From Xiheibacterium sp038325765 (GTDB taxonomy: Bacteria > Myxococcota_A > Polyangia > Nannocystales > Nannocystaceae): a stretch of DNA of 64,000 nt. Position 1 is the first letter of the stretch. Each line of letters opens with the position of its first letter. Under the pieces are notes generated by a model that was not told the DNA's origin, made no database searches, and worked only from the letters and a program-made list of their open reading frames with translations. This document shows, in pieces, positions 50,138 through 58,571 of this stretch. The stretch lies in the NCBI GenBank assembly GCA_038325765.1, contig JBBQJI010000037.1:1-64000 (forward strand), read 5' to 3'. The position numbers and the translations under genes are program-made.

Positions 50138-51328
50138 CTACTTCGCCATGAAGCGCGCGATGCCGTCGCACGCCTCCTCGATCTGCTCCACCGTCGGCAG
50201 CATCACGATGCGAAAGTGCTGCGTGCCCTCGCGCTGACCGAAGCCGCTGCCGGGCACGGTCACCACCGCGGTCTCGCGCATCAGATCGCGACACCATGTG
50301 GCATCGTCGACGGGCCGGTGGATCCGCGGGAACGCATAGAACGCGCCCTGCGGGACCACGCACGTGATGTCGGGGATCTCGGCGAGCTTGGCCATCGCCG
50401 CGTCGCGTCGCAGCGCGAGCTGCGGGATCATGGTGGTCAGGTGGTCTTGGGGCCCCTCGAGCGCCGGCGCGATGCCGTACTGCTCGGGGTGGTTCGCCGA
50501 CAGACGCGCGCGGCCGAGCTGCTGGATCGCGCCGATATAGCCGCGCAGCACCTCGTCGGGGCCCGACATGATACCCCAGCCGATGCGGAAGCCCGGCAGC
50601 ACCCAGTTCTTCGACAACCCGCCCAGGCTCAGCACGCACGCGCGAGGGTCGAGCGATCCCAGCGGCACGTGGCGCGCTCCGTCGAACAACAGGCGATCGT
50701 AGATCTCGTCGGCGAAGATCACGATGTTGCGCTCGATCGCGATCTCCACGATCTTGCGCAGCGTGGCCTCGCGCGCGACGCTGCCGGTAGGGTTGTTGGG
50801 GTTGATCACCACGATCGCGCGGGTGCGATCGTCGATGAGCCGCGCGATGTCCTCGACGTCGGGCTGCCAGCCGTCGTCCTCGTCGAGGTGATACGCCCGG
50901 TTGTCGGCGCCGAGCTTGGCCAGCAGGGCGGTGTACAGCGGATACCCGGGCGAGGGCGTGAGCACGTTGTCGCCGGGATCGACCAGGGCCGACAACGCCA
51001 TGTCGATCACCTCGCTGCAGCCGTTGCCGACCCAGGTGTGCACGATCGGCCCGATGCCCCGGCTCCGGGCGTCGCGCTCGATCGCCGCGATCGCCTCTTC
51101 GATCCCGTCCGAGGGCGCGTACCCGTTGCGATTGGCCCGCATCGCGTCGAACACCGCCTCGAGGACGTGGGCCGGCGGCGCGAACCCGAACGGGTTGGGA
51201 TCGCCGATGTTGAGGTACAGCATCCGTCGGCCCTCGCGGCGCAGTGCGTCGGCGAGAACGGCGACGTCACGGACGGCGTAGCGGACGTTGGCGACACGGT
51301 TCGCGGGGTGGATGGGGCGCTGCTGCAC
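50138..51328 (-). CDS. PLP-dependent aminotransferase, alanine aminotransferase (AlaA) type
   Basis: 396 residues. Class I fold: LYLNIGDPNPFGF, GNGCSEVIDMAL, PSPGYPLYTALL, VVINPNNPTG, IFADEIYDRL, SLGGLSKNWVLPGFRIGW (Lys in GLSK; the Trp and PG-x-R-x-GW are AlaA/AlaC hallmarks) and near the end FRIVMLPTVEQIEEACDGIARF. Converts pyruvate plus glutamate to alanine plus 2-oxoglutarate, by family. Cytosolic. A small membrane-anchored protein gene lies 36 bp upstream on the same strand and could share its transcript, though the functions look unrelated. Confidence 0.92.
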   Translation of the reverse strand: MQQRPIHPANRVANVRYAVRDVAVLADALRREGRRMLYLNIGDPNPFGFAPPAHVLEAVFDAMRANRNGYAPSDGIEEAIAAIERDARSRGIGPIVHTWVGNGCSEVIDMALSALVDPGDNVLTPSPGYPLYTALLAKLGADNRAYHLDEDDGWQPDVEDIARLIDDRTRAIVVINPNNPTGSVAREATLRKIVEIAIERNIVIFADEIYDRLLFDGARHVPLGSLDPRACVLSLGGLSKNWVLPGFRIGWGIMSGPDEVLRGYIGAIQQLGRARLSANHPEQYGIAPALEGPQDHLTTMIPQLALRRDAAMAKLAEIPDITCVVPQGAFYAFPRIHRPVDDATWCRDLMRETAVVTVPGSGFGQREGTQHFRIVMLPTVEQIEEACDGIARFMAK

Positions 51329-51364
51329 GGGGATCTCGCCGCGGATGGTACACCGCGACCCGCG

Positions 51365-51664
51365 TCACTGGGCCGCGAGATTGCCGGGCGCCGTCTCGCA
51401 CACCCACTCGCCGGTGACGTACAGCGCGCGGCGACAGCTCACGACCATCTTGCCCTCCGAGGTGGTCCACTGATAGCGCCGGTGCACGAAGTCCGTGCGC
51501 ACGATGCCGGGCCGGTCGGTCATCACGACGCAGCCGGAGCTGCCCGCGCAGGCGAGGCCGCGCGCGAGGTCCTCGGTCGCGGGCTCGGGCTGCGCGTTGC
51601 GGTAGCCCGCGGCCACGAGCAGCAGCGACAGACCCAACAGGACCCAGCCGATCCATCCCTTCAT
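51365..51664 (-). CDS. Small membrane-anchored protein with four cysteines
   Basis: 99 residues from the ATG at 51664. A hydrophobic N-terminal helix (IGWVLLGLSLLLVAAGY) works as signal-anchor. The rest is a small domain with four Cys (GLACAGSSGC, VSCRR, WVCET) that may form two disulfides, and a WTT-x-EGKMVVSCRRALYVTGEWVC segment that looks like a compact beta structure. No family recognised. Upstream of the aminotransferase gene on the same strand. Confidence 0.65.
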   Translation of the reverse strand: MKGWIGWVLLGLSLLLVAAGYRNAQPEPATEDLARGLACAGSSGCVVMTDRPGIVRTDFVHRRYQWTTSEGKMVVSCRRALYVTGEWVCETAPGNLAAQ

Positions 51665-51747
51665 CGTCGGCCCCGCATGATCTGCGACCCAGCGTGGCAC
51701 GGTGGGGCCCAGCGGGCAACGTGAGGCTGCCGTGCTAGCGTGCCGCC

Positions 51748-52857
51748 ATGATCGCTGTCGTCGATCCCGAGGCCGGCGAAGACGCCGTCATCCGTCCGAT
51801 CCCGCACTTCGACGGCGCCCGCCGCCACGCGATGCCCACCGATCGGCTGCGCGCGATCCGCCGCGGTGCGCACGCCCTGCGCGAGGCGATGCTCGATGCA
51901 CCGGCGGTACGAATGTTCCGATCGTTCGATCTGATCAAGGTGCCGTATCCCACCAAGTACGCGCTGCGCGACGCGTGCAGCCTACCGGTGCCGTTCGTGC
52001 ACATCCTGAACCGCCTCTTCGTGGTGCAGTTCGACACGCCGCTCGGTGTGAAGACGCTGCTCGGTGAGCCGCTCGATCGGCTCGGCAACGCCAAGACGCC
52101 GTTCTTCGAGCGCCTCGCGGCCCCGCTCGGCGGCGCCGAAGGGCCGATCGCGCGCCGCGTGTGGCCACCGCGCGGTGACGTCGCCGAGATCCTCGCGCAG
52201 CTCGGCATCACGCCAGCGCAGGTCGACTACATCACGTACGATCACCTGCACACCCAAGATCTGCGGCGCTGGCTCGGCTCCCACGATCGCGCGCCGTTCT
52301 TCCCCAACGCCAAGCTGCTCGTGATGCGCCAGGAGTGGGCGTCGGCCAAGGGCCTGCTGCCGACGCAGGCCCAGTGGTACTGCCCGGGCGGCACCGACGG
52401 CATCGACGAGTCGCGCGTGACCCGACTGAATGGCGACGTGATGCTCGGCGACGGGGTCGCGCTCGTACACACGCCCGGACACACCGAGGGCAACCACTCA
52501 CTCGTGGTCCGCACTGCCGAGGGCATCTTCGTGAGCAGCGAGAACGGCGTCGCCGTCGAGTCCTATGCCCCCGAGCACTCGCGCATCGCCGGCGTGGCAC
52601 GCTGGGCGCGGCGCACCGGCAGCGAGGTCGTGCTCAACGGCAATACGCTCGAGGGATCGGTGGACCAGTACATCTCGATGGTCCAGGAGAAGGAGATTGC
52701 CGGGCCGTCCCTGCGCAACCCCGATTTTCCCAACGTCGCGCCGTCGTCGGAGCTCTCCGCGCACGTGTTGTCGCCGGGGCTGGGCCCGACCTTCCACCTC
52801 GGGGCGCTCTCATTCGGCGAGCCGGTGGATACGGCGGTCGCCGCGGTGGCGCGATGA
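51748..52857 (+). CDS. MBL-fold metallo-hydrolase
   Basis: 369 residues from the ATG at 51748. The metal site DHLHTQD (about residues 166-172) is the HxHxD-type signature, followed by ALVHTPGHTEGNHS (third His and turn, about 241-254) and a Glu/Asn site SSENGVAVESYAPEHS. Members of this branch include lactonases and hydrolases of unknown substrate. No signal peptide. It ends ATGA-coupled to an SDR gene, so it may act in the same small-molecule pathway. The region between the two metal motifs is longer than in simple lactonases. Confidence 0.88.
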   Translation: MIAVVDPEAGEDAVIRPIPHFDGARRHAMPTDRLRAIRRGAHALREAMLDAPAVRMFRSFDLIKVPYPTKYALRDACSLPVPFVHILNRLFVVQFDTPLGVKTLLGEPLDRLGNAKTPFFERLAAPLGGAEGPIARRVWPPRGDVAEILAQLGITPAQVDYITYDHLHTQDLRRWLGSHDRAPFFPNAKLLVMRQEWASAKGLLPTQAQWYCPGGTDGIDESRVTRLNGDVMLGDGVALVHTPGHTEGNHSLVVRTAEGIFVSSENGVAVESYAPEHSRIAGVARWARRTGSEVVLNGNTLEGSVDQYISMVQEKEIAGPSLRNPDFPNVAPSSELSAHVLSPGLGPTFHLGALSFGEPVDTAVAAVAR

Positions 52858-53657
52858 ACGGGCGCTGCTTCCTCGTCACCGGGGCGGCGAGCGGCATCGG
52901 TCGCGCCCTCGCCGGCGCCATCGCAGCGCAGGGCGATCGACTCATCGCGACCGATCGCGCCCTGGTGCCCTTGCAGCAGGCCGCGGACCAGGACGGCTGG
53001 CCCACCGACCGCATCTGGGTGCGCCACCTCGACGTGTGCGACGCCGCTGCCTGGGACGCCGCCGTCGCCGACACTACCGGAACCAACGGGCCCATCGACG
53101 TGCTCGTCAACGTCGCCGGCTACCTGCAGCCGGGCTGGACCCACGACGTCGACGGCGAGGCCTTCGATCGCCACTTCGACGTCAACGTGAAGGGCGTGGT
53201 GCTGGGCATGCGCGCGGTGCTGCCCGCGATGCGGGCGCGGGGGTCGGGCCACGTGATCAACGTGGCATCGCTGGCGGCGCTCGCTCCGATCCCCGGCATC
53301 GCCCTGTACAGCGCGTCGAAGTTCGCGGTGCGGGCGTACTCGCTGGCGGCGGCGCAAGAGCTCCACGGCACCGGCGTCGCCGTGTCGGTGGTGTGCCCAG
53401 ACGCCGTGCGCACGCCGATGCTGGAGCTGCAGCGCGACTACGAGGAGGCGGCGATGACGTTCTCGGGGCCGCGCGTGCTCGAGCCCGAGGAGGTCGCGCG
53501 TGCGATCCTCGACGTCGTCCGGCGCCGGCCGCTCGAGCTGTACCTGCCGCGTCATCGGGGTTGGTTGGCGCGCGCCGCCGATCTCATGCCTCGGCTCGCG
53601 ATGGTGCTGGGGCCGCGGCTCACCCGTCGCGGCCGCGGGCGACAACGCACCGCCTGA
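52854..53657 (+). CDS. Short-chain dehydrogenase/reductase
   Basis: 267 residues, start overlapping the MBL gene (ATGA, 52854-52857). Rossmann motif LVTGAASGIGRALAG (7-21), NVAG (about 85), catalytic Ser in NVASLAALAPI and Tyr-Lys in YSASKFAV, then VCPDAVRTPM. The cofactor side (DRALVPLQQ) favours NAD. C-terminal part is basic (RRGRGRQRTA). Substrate unknown; coupling to the metallo-hydrolase hints at a two-step degradation or detoxification pair. Confidence 0.9.
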   Translation: MNGRCFLVTGAASGIGRALAGAIAAQGDRLIATDRALVPLQQAADQDGWPTDRIWVRHLDVCDAAAWDAAVADTTGTNGPIDVLVNVAGYLQPGWTHDVDGEAFDRHFDVNVKGVVLGMRAVLPAMRARGSGHVINVASLAALAPIPGIALYSASKFAVRAYSLAAAQELHGTGVAVSVVCPDAVRTPMLELQRDYEEAAMTFSGPRVLEPEEVARAILDVVRRRPLELYLPRHRGWLARAADLMPRLAMVLGPRLTRRGRGRQRTA

Positions 53658-53739
53658 CCGCCGCCGCGGGGCGGGCGCCACGGTCGGATCGCCGTCGGGG
53701 GCGGACCCGCTGTCACCGCGCCGTGTTAGCGTCCGCGCC

Positions 53740-55461
53740 GTGTCGCGCCCGAATCGTCCGCTCCTCGTCCTCGCGATCGCACCGCTCGTGATGGCATCGC
53801 TGCTCGCCGCGTGCCAGCCCCCGGCCGACGACGCGGACGACGGCGACGACACCAGCGACGACGACACTGGCGACGAACCGGATCCGGTACAAGCGATCGA
53901 GTGTGCAGCGTATCCGCTGCCGGCGGTCCCCAGCGGGACGTGCGAGGTCACGGCGTCCGGCACCGCCGGCATGCTGCTGCGCGGCACGGTGCTGCTCGAC
54001 AACGGCGTGCTGCGGGCAGGCGAGGTGCTGGTCGCCCAGGACGGTCGCATCGCCTGCGCGGACTGTGACTGCAGCGGCGCCGAGGGCTACGGTGCCGCGA
54101 CCACGATCCAATGCGGCGAAGCGGTGATCTCTCCCGCGCTCGTCAACCCCCACGATCACATCACCTTCGCCAACAACCCGCCCATCGGCGTCGGCATCGA
54201 TCGCTATGAGCATCGCCACGACTGGCGGCGCGGTCAGAACGGTCACGCCGAACTCTCGGTCGACGGTGGCGCGAGCGCCGACGAGGTGCTCGGCGCCGAG
54301 CTGCGGTTCATCATGGGCGGCGCGACGGCGGCCGCCAGCGCCGGCGGCGAGGACGGCCTGCTGCGCAACCTCGACAGCGGTGGTCGCACCGAGGGCCTGC
54401 CGGGATCGGTCGCCGACTCCGACACCTTCCCGCTCGACGACAGCGATGGCCGCCAACTCGACTCGGGCTGCAACTACGGCGGCGATCCGGCCACGCCCGC
54501 GAGCATCGACGGCCGCGCCTACCTGCCGCACATCGCCGAGGGCATCAATGCGGCGGCGGCCAACGAGTTCGCGTGCACCAGCGCCGTTGGCCCCAACGAT
54601 CTGATGGGGCCCCGCACCGCGCTCGTCCACGGTGTCGCCCTCGATCCGGCCGACATCGCCACGATGCAGCAGGCCGGTGCAATGCTGGTGTGGTCGCCGC
54701 GGTCGAACATCGTGTTGTACGGCAACACTGCGCCGGTCACCGCGATGGACACCATGGGTGTGCCGATCTCGCTGGGCACCGACTGGGTGGCGTCGGGCTC
54801 GATGAACATGCTGCGCGAGCTGCAGTGTGCGGACCAGCTCGACCGCGATCACTTCGGCAACCACTTCTCCGATCTCGATCTGTGGAAGATGGCCACCGCC
54901 AACGCGGCGCGGGCCACCGGTACCGCCTCGAGCCTGGGCAGCCTCGCGCCCGGGTATCAGGCCGACATCGCGGTGTTCGCCGCGGACGACGCGACCGACT
55001 ACCGCGCGGTGATCGACGCCGAGGTCGACGATGTCGTGCTCGTGCTGCGCGGCGGCGAGGTGCTCTACGGTGACGACGCGCTGCTGGCACAGGCGGGGGT
55101 CGGCGGTGCCGACTGCGAGCCGCTCGACGTGTGCGGCGTCGCCAAGCGGGCGTGTGTCGCCCAGGACACCGGCGGCTCGACCTCGCTCGCGGCGGTGCGC
55201 AGCGCGATCGAGGCCCACTATCCGCTGTTCTTCTGCGGCGAGCCCGACCAGGAGCCGAGCTGCCTGCCGTACCGCGCCGGCGCCTACGCCGGGAGCACCG
55301 CGCAGGACGGCGATGGTGACGGTATCGCCGACGGCGACGACAACTGTCCCGACGTCTTCAACCCCGTGCGGCCGCTCGAGGCGGCCCAGGGCGACGCCGA
55401 TGCGGACGGCGTCGGCGATGTCTGCGACCGCTGTCCCCTCGACGGCGACGACGGCTGTTGA
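53740..55461 (+). CDS. Amidohydrolase-family lipoprotein with thrombospondin-type-3-like calcium repeats
   Basis: 573 residues from the GTG at 53740. Signal LLVLAIAPLVMASLLAAC with lipobox LAAC. A linker rich in Asp follows (DDADDGDDTSDDDTGDE). The amidohydrolase part begins near 75: VISPALVNPHDHITF (metal-binding H138-D-H140), RTALVHGVAL, ISLGTDWVASGSM (catalytic Asp region) and LAPGYQADIAVFAADD at the end of the fold. The last 60 residues have DGDGDGIADGDDNCPDVFNP, D-D-G-x-GD-x-CDRCP, typical thrombospondin type 3 repeats binding calcium. Likely an outer-surface hydrolase of small amide or cyclic compounds. Its stop and the convergent gene's stop lie in one inverted repeat. Confidence 0.86.
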   Translation: MSRPNRPLLVLAIAPLVMASLLAACQPPADDADDGDDTSDDDTGDEPDPVQAIECAAYPLPAVPSGTCEVTASGTAGMLLRGTVLLDNGVLRAGEVLVAQDGRIACADCDCSGAEGYGAATTIQCGEAVISPALVNPHDHITFANNPPIGVGIDRYEHRHDWRRGQNGHAELSVDGGASADEVLGAELRFIMGGATAAASAGGEDGLLRNLDSGGRTEGLPGSVADSDTFPLDDSDGRQLDSGCNYGGDPATPASIDGRAYLPHIAEGINAAAANEFACTSAVGPNDLMGPRTALVHGVALDPADIATMQQAGAMLVWSPRSNIVLYGNTAPVTAMDTMGVPISLGTDWVASGSMNMLRELQCADQLDRDHFGNHFSDLDLWKMATANAARATGTASSLGSLAPGYQADIAVFAADDATDYRAVIDAEVDDVVLVLRGGEVLYGDDALLAQAGVGGADCEPLDVCGVAKRACVAQDTGGSTSLAAVRSAIEAHYPLFFCGEPDQEPSCLPYRAGAYAGSTAQDGDGDGIADGDDNCPDVFNPVRPLEAAQGDADADGVGDVCDRCPLDGDDGC

Positions 55462-55478
55462 GCCGCCGAGCTCAGCCG
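55452..55478. terminator. Inverted repeat spanning two convergent stop codons
   Basis: CGGCT at 55452, a 3-base bulge, GAGC, then a short loop, GCTC and AGCCG (ends 55478) form a 9-bp bulged stem. The amidohydrolase TGA (55459-55461) and the DUF4112 stop (55472-55474) are within it, as at 27345-27362. Confidence 0.45.
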
Positions 55479-56014
55479 AACACCAGCGACACGAGCCACG
55501 CCACCAAGAAGACCGGCGCGGCCACGCTCGCGACGACCAACGCACCTGCAGCGCCGACGATCGCCCAGTCGGCGGTGCGGGCCCGCGGCTCGAGCTCGCC
55601 CTGATGGCGCTCGAGCAGGGCGAGGTTGCGGACGTTCGATCGCCACACGAGATCGAACGCGTCGCCGACGACGGGGACCATGCCGAAGAGCACGTCGACG
55701 GCGATGTTGAGGAACATCCGTGTCACCACGACGCGTGGCACGCCGCGGCGCACGGCGGTGCGCAGCAAGCCGAGCGCGACGATGCCGGTCACCGCGTCGC
55801 CCAGCCCCGGCACCACCGCACCGACGATCGCGTCGAGGCCGATGCCGAACTTCGTGCCGGGCACCCGCACCAGATCGTCCATCCAGCGCACCATGGAGCC
55901 GACCTTGGCGACCTCCTCGGTGCGCGCGAGGTGGTGCTCGGCCATCTGCTCGGCGTCGGCGACGGAATCGAGGCGGGCGTCGTCGGCGATCGTCGACAGG
56001 GGCGCTGCAGTCAC
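55472..56014 (-). CDS. DUF4112 family membrane protein
   Basis: 180 residues from a GTG at 56014. Diagnostic segment MVRWMDDLVRVPGTKFGIGLDAIVGAVVPGLGDAVTG (about 42-78), then RMFLNIAVDVLFGMVPVVGDAFDLVWRSNVRNLALLERH. Two to three hydrophobic helices, including a C-terminal VGAAGALVVASVAAPVFLVAWLV. DUF4112 proteins are small, membrane-bound and of unknown function; the conserved PG-x-GD pair may bind ions or lipids. Open frame upstream is Arg/Pro-rich and not used. Confidence 0.88.
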   Translation of the reverse strand: MTAAPLSTIADDARLDSVADAEQMAEHHLARTEEVAKVGSMVRWMDDLVRVPGTKFGIGLDAIVGAVVPGLGDAVTGIVALGLLRTAVRRGVPRVVVTRMFLNIAVDVLFGMVPVVGDAFDLVWRSNVRNLALLERHQGELEPRARTADWAIVGAAGALVVASVAAPVFLVAWLVSLVFG

Positions 56015-56118
56015 GGGGGCGAAGTTGGTGCCTGAAGGCCGCGGGTCAAGGGTCGGTCGCGGACCCCGCGGCAAGCGGGCGACGCCGCACGGTCGTGGGC
56101 GCCGCCGTGCATCAGCGA

Positions 56119-56511
56119 TCAGTACTCGTCGTTGCCGCTCGAGTAGAGCTTCTCGAGCGACTCCGCCTGATTGGCGATGGCGTGCAGCGGCAGCTCGAAC
56201 TCGTCGGCGTCCATCTGGCCCAGTGGCACGTTCCACAGCACCGCGTAGTGCTCGCCGACGAGGGCGATGAAGCCCGTCGCCAGCTCCGCGTTCTTGCGCA
56301 GCGCGACGAGGGGCGGCATCTCGCCCTCTTTGCAGAAATAGGATTTGTATTCGATGAACGGTTGGTTGAAGGCGGTGAACGTGCGCACCCAGATCTGTTG
56401 GGTGCGGCCGTTCTCGCCGATGCGGAACACGAGCGCGAAACGCTCGGGCTCGTCCTTGGACAGGGTGTACTTGCTGCGGGCGTACTGTTGGACTTCGGAC
56501 CACGTGGGCAT
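56119..56511 (-). CDS. Conserved hypothetical protein, possibly YbjN/CesT-like fold
   Basis: 130 residues from the ATG at 56511. No signal peptide. The order alpha-beta-beta-beta-alpha with IWVRTFTAFNQPFIEYKSYFC, ALRKNAELATGFIALVGEHYAVLWNVPLG and a C-terminal helix LPLHAIANQAESLEKL resembles the YbjN or type III chaperone-like fold, where a hydrophobic strand is followed by a long helix. This is a fold guess only. It lies between DUF4112 and the atp genes, transcribed away from the latter. Codon use matches its neighbours. Confidence 0.7.
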   Translation of the reverse strand: MPTWSEVQQYARSKYTLSKDEPERFALVFRIGENGRTQQIWVRTFTAFNQPFIEYKSYFCKEGEMPPLVALRKNAELATGFIALVGEHYAVLWNVPLGQMDADEFELPLHAIANQAESLEKLYSSGNDEY

Positions 56512-56756
56512 CTGCGACAAACTCCTGGCCCCGGACGGGGGCGACGACACCATGCTCACACCGAGATTGCGGCGGCGGCAAAGCGTCTGCGACGAATCGG
56601 CGGGGACACCGCAGCCGCGGCGGACGGCGCGCGGCGGGGGTCGCGGATCCCCGCGTTGGGCCTCGCAGAGGCGTTGCCGGGTCCGGGTGGTGATCGGAGC
56701 CAAGTCACTGCGCCGGCGCTTGAGTGGCCGCCGGCCCTGAGGCATGACCGCCCCTG

Positions 56757-57158
56757 ATGAGCCTCGACGTCGACGGCCTGCTCCGGCGCATGGCGCTGTG
56801 GACGGCCGCGCTCGGGCTCGGCGTCGCCGGGCTACTCGGGCTGTGGCAGGGCTTCGGGATGGCTCTGGGCATCGTGCTCGGGGCCGCGCTCGGCTACGCC
56901 AACGTGTGGATGGCGGCCCAGGCGCTGCGTGGAATCGTCGCGAGCCCGCACGAGCATCGCCCGGCCCCCGGCAGCAAATGGGCGTTGCCGGCGGGGCTGC
57001 TGGTCAAGTGGCCCCTGATCCTGCTTGCGCTGTTCGTGATCCTTTGGTATTCGCCCGCGCGTCCGGAAGGGGTTGCCCTCGGTGTTGTGATCGCGCTGGC
57101 CGCAGCGTCCTTTGCAGCACTCGTGCGGTCCAGACCATCGGGATCTGCCCCTTCCTGA
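56757..57158 (+). CDS. atpI: ATP synthase subunit I-like protein
   Basis: 133 residues. Four hydrophobic segments (about 10-33, 37-54, 75-95, 100-120). AtpI proteins are small, poorly conserved and help assemble the c-ring of the F-type ATP synthase. Identity rests on the membrane layout and on position directly upstream of atpB and atpE; sequence motifs are weak (LKWPLILLALFVILWY, GVALGVVIALAAASF). The F1 genes and atpF are not in the window, so the operon is split as in many Deltaproteobacteria. Confidence 0.75.
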   Translation: MSLDVDGLLRRMALWTAALGLGVAGLLGLWQGFGMALGIVLGAALGYANVWMAAQALRGIVASPHEHRPAPGSKWALPAGLLVKWPLILLALFVILWYSPARPEGVALGVVIALAAASFAALVRSRPSGSAPS

Positions 57159-57171
57159 GCCACAGGCTTCC

Positions 57172-57954
57172 ATGGGCGATCACGACACCTGGTACACGCT
57201 CCTGCCCGGCTGGTACGACTTCGAGCACATGTTCGAGGAGGGGCTCAGACGCGACTGGCGCGTGTTGATGTTCCAGGACACCAGCTTCACCCTCATCCAC
57301 GTCATGGCGGCGCTGATCGCCGCCGTGCTGATCATCGTGGCGTCGCTGCGCTACCGCGCGAGCCTGCAGGACGAGACCCGGGGTGTCGTCCCGTCGCGCC
57401 GCTTCACGCTCGGGGCGATGATCGACGCCTTCGTCGGCGCGGTCTACAAGCTCGCCGCCGACGTGATGGGCGCTGAGGATGCCAAGAAGTACCTGCCGCT
57501 CGTCGGCACGCTGGGCCTCTTCATCTTCTGCTGCAACATCCAGGGCCTGATCCCGGGCCTGCTCCCGGCCACCGACACGCTGAAGACCAACCTCGCGCTG
57601 TCGGTCCTCGTCTTCGTCATCTACAACGTCTCGGGCATATACCGCAACGGGATGCACTACCTGGCCCACTTCCTGGGCCCGAAGATCGGCGGCTTCCCCT
57701 GGTTGGCGCCGCTGTTTCTCATCGTCGAGCTCGCCAGCCACTTCGCGCGGCCGGTCTCGCTCGCCCTGCGCCTCATGGGCAACATCCTCGCCGACCACAA
57801 GGTGGTCCTCGCGATCGGCTCGCTCGTCGCGTTGCTGCTGCCGGTGCCCTTCTTGCTGCTCGGGGTCATGGTCGCCATCGTCCAGACCCTCATCTTCACG
57901 CTGCTCACGATCATCTACATCGGCATGGCCATCGAGCACGCCGAGGAGCACTGA
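57172..57954 (+). CDS. atpB: ATP synthase F0 subunit a
   Basis: 260 residues from the ATG at 57172. Proton or sodium channel subunit of the F0 motor in the inner membrane. Five or six hydrophobic segments. The essential Arg sits in ARPVSLALRLMGNILADHKV (ALR-x-x-GN), followed by a final pair of helices rich in Leu/Val/Ile. NIQGLIPGLLPATD and FVIYNVSGIYRNG are usual too. The N-terminus is a periplasmic stretch with Trp/Tyr. The start is 13 bp after atpI. Confidence 0.95.
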   Translation: MGDHDTWYTLLPGWYDFEHMFEEGLRRDWRVLMFQDTSFTLIHVMAALIAAVLIIVASLRYRASLQDETRGVVPSRRFTLGAMIDAFVGAVYKLAADVMGAEDAKKYLPLVGTLGLFIFCCNIQGLIPGLLPATDTLKTNLALSVLVFVIYNVSGIYRNGMHYLAHFLGPKIGGFPWLAPLFLIVELASHFARPVSLALRLMGNILADHKVVLAIGSLVALLLPVPFLLLGVMVAIVQTLIFTLLTIIYIGMAIEHAEEH

Positions 57955-58006
57955 CCGTCGGGCCGACCCGCATCATTTTCCCTTTGTCCATCGGAGAACA
58001 CACGCC

Positions 58007-58345
58007 ATGACGAACAACACCGCCCGCATCGCCAAGCTCGCCGCCTTCGCTACCGCGTTCCTCGTGCCCGCCATCGCCCTCGCCGCCCCGGCTGCGGCGC
58101 AGCAGAGCGGCCCGAACGACGGCATCTACGCCATGACCATGGGCCTCGCGATGGGCATCGCGGCCCTGGGCTGCGGCCTCGGTCAGGGCAAGGCCGCCAG
58201 CGCCGCCCTCGAGGGCATCTGTCGCAACCCGAACAGCGCCGACAAGGTGTTCACGCCGATGCTCCTGAGCCTCGCGTTCATCGAGTCGTTGGTGATCTTC
58301 ACCTTCGTCATCGCGTTCATGATCTTCGGCAAGTTCGGGTTTTAG
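58007..58345 (+). CDS. atpE: ATP synthase F0 subunit c, with N-terminal extension
   Basis: 112 residues, longer than the usual 70-90 because of a hydrophobic N-terminal extension (about 1-31) that could be a cleaved signal (LVPAIALAAPAAAQQ). Two helices follow: GLAMGIAALGCGLGQGKAASAAL with Gln60, and LLSLAFIESLVIFTFVIAF with the ion-carrying Glu93 and Ser94. The polar loop is RNPNSADK. A Gln/Glu/Ser set at these positions is the core of the sodium-type ligand set, but the Thr that follows in known sodium rings is Leu here, and similar c subunits occur in proton-type bacteria, so the coupling ion is open. A putative hairpin terminator follows. Confidence 0.95.
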   Translation: MTNNTARIAKLAAFATAFLVPAIALAAPAAAQQSGPNDGIYAMTMGLAMGIAALGCGLGQGKAASAALEGICRNPNSADKVFTPMLLSLAFIESLVIFTFVIAFMIFGKFGF

Positions 58346-58358
58346 GTTCTAGAGGAGC

Positions 58359-58396
58359 AGCTCCGGCGTAGCGGGGGCTCGCGCTTTCCTTTTTCC
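58359..58396 (+). terminator. Putative Rho-independent terminator after atpE
   Basis: A stem AGCTCC / GGGGCT (one G-T pair, 58359-58379) is followed by a T-rich stretch (58385-58394) before a G/C tract. The loop is about 9 bases. Confidence 0.4.
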
Positions 58397-58571
58397 CCCG
58401 AGAACAGCTCGGGCGAAACGGTACGCGCTGCGCGCGGATTGCCCGCCGCGAGCGGGGGGCATCACCTTGGGGCATTCGGGGATCCAGGGTGGCTCGGGGG
58501 GTGGGCTCGCCTTCGGCATCGCGGGTCGGCTTCGGCATCGCGTGGGGATGGGCGTGGTAGGCTGGGGGTCG

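Noticed and set aside
58395..58413. Hairpin CCCGAG/CTCGGG after atpE as a terminator
   Set aside because: No T-run follows it on either strand. The stem just before it, with the T-rich stretch, is the better candidate.
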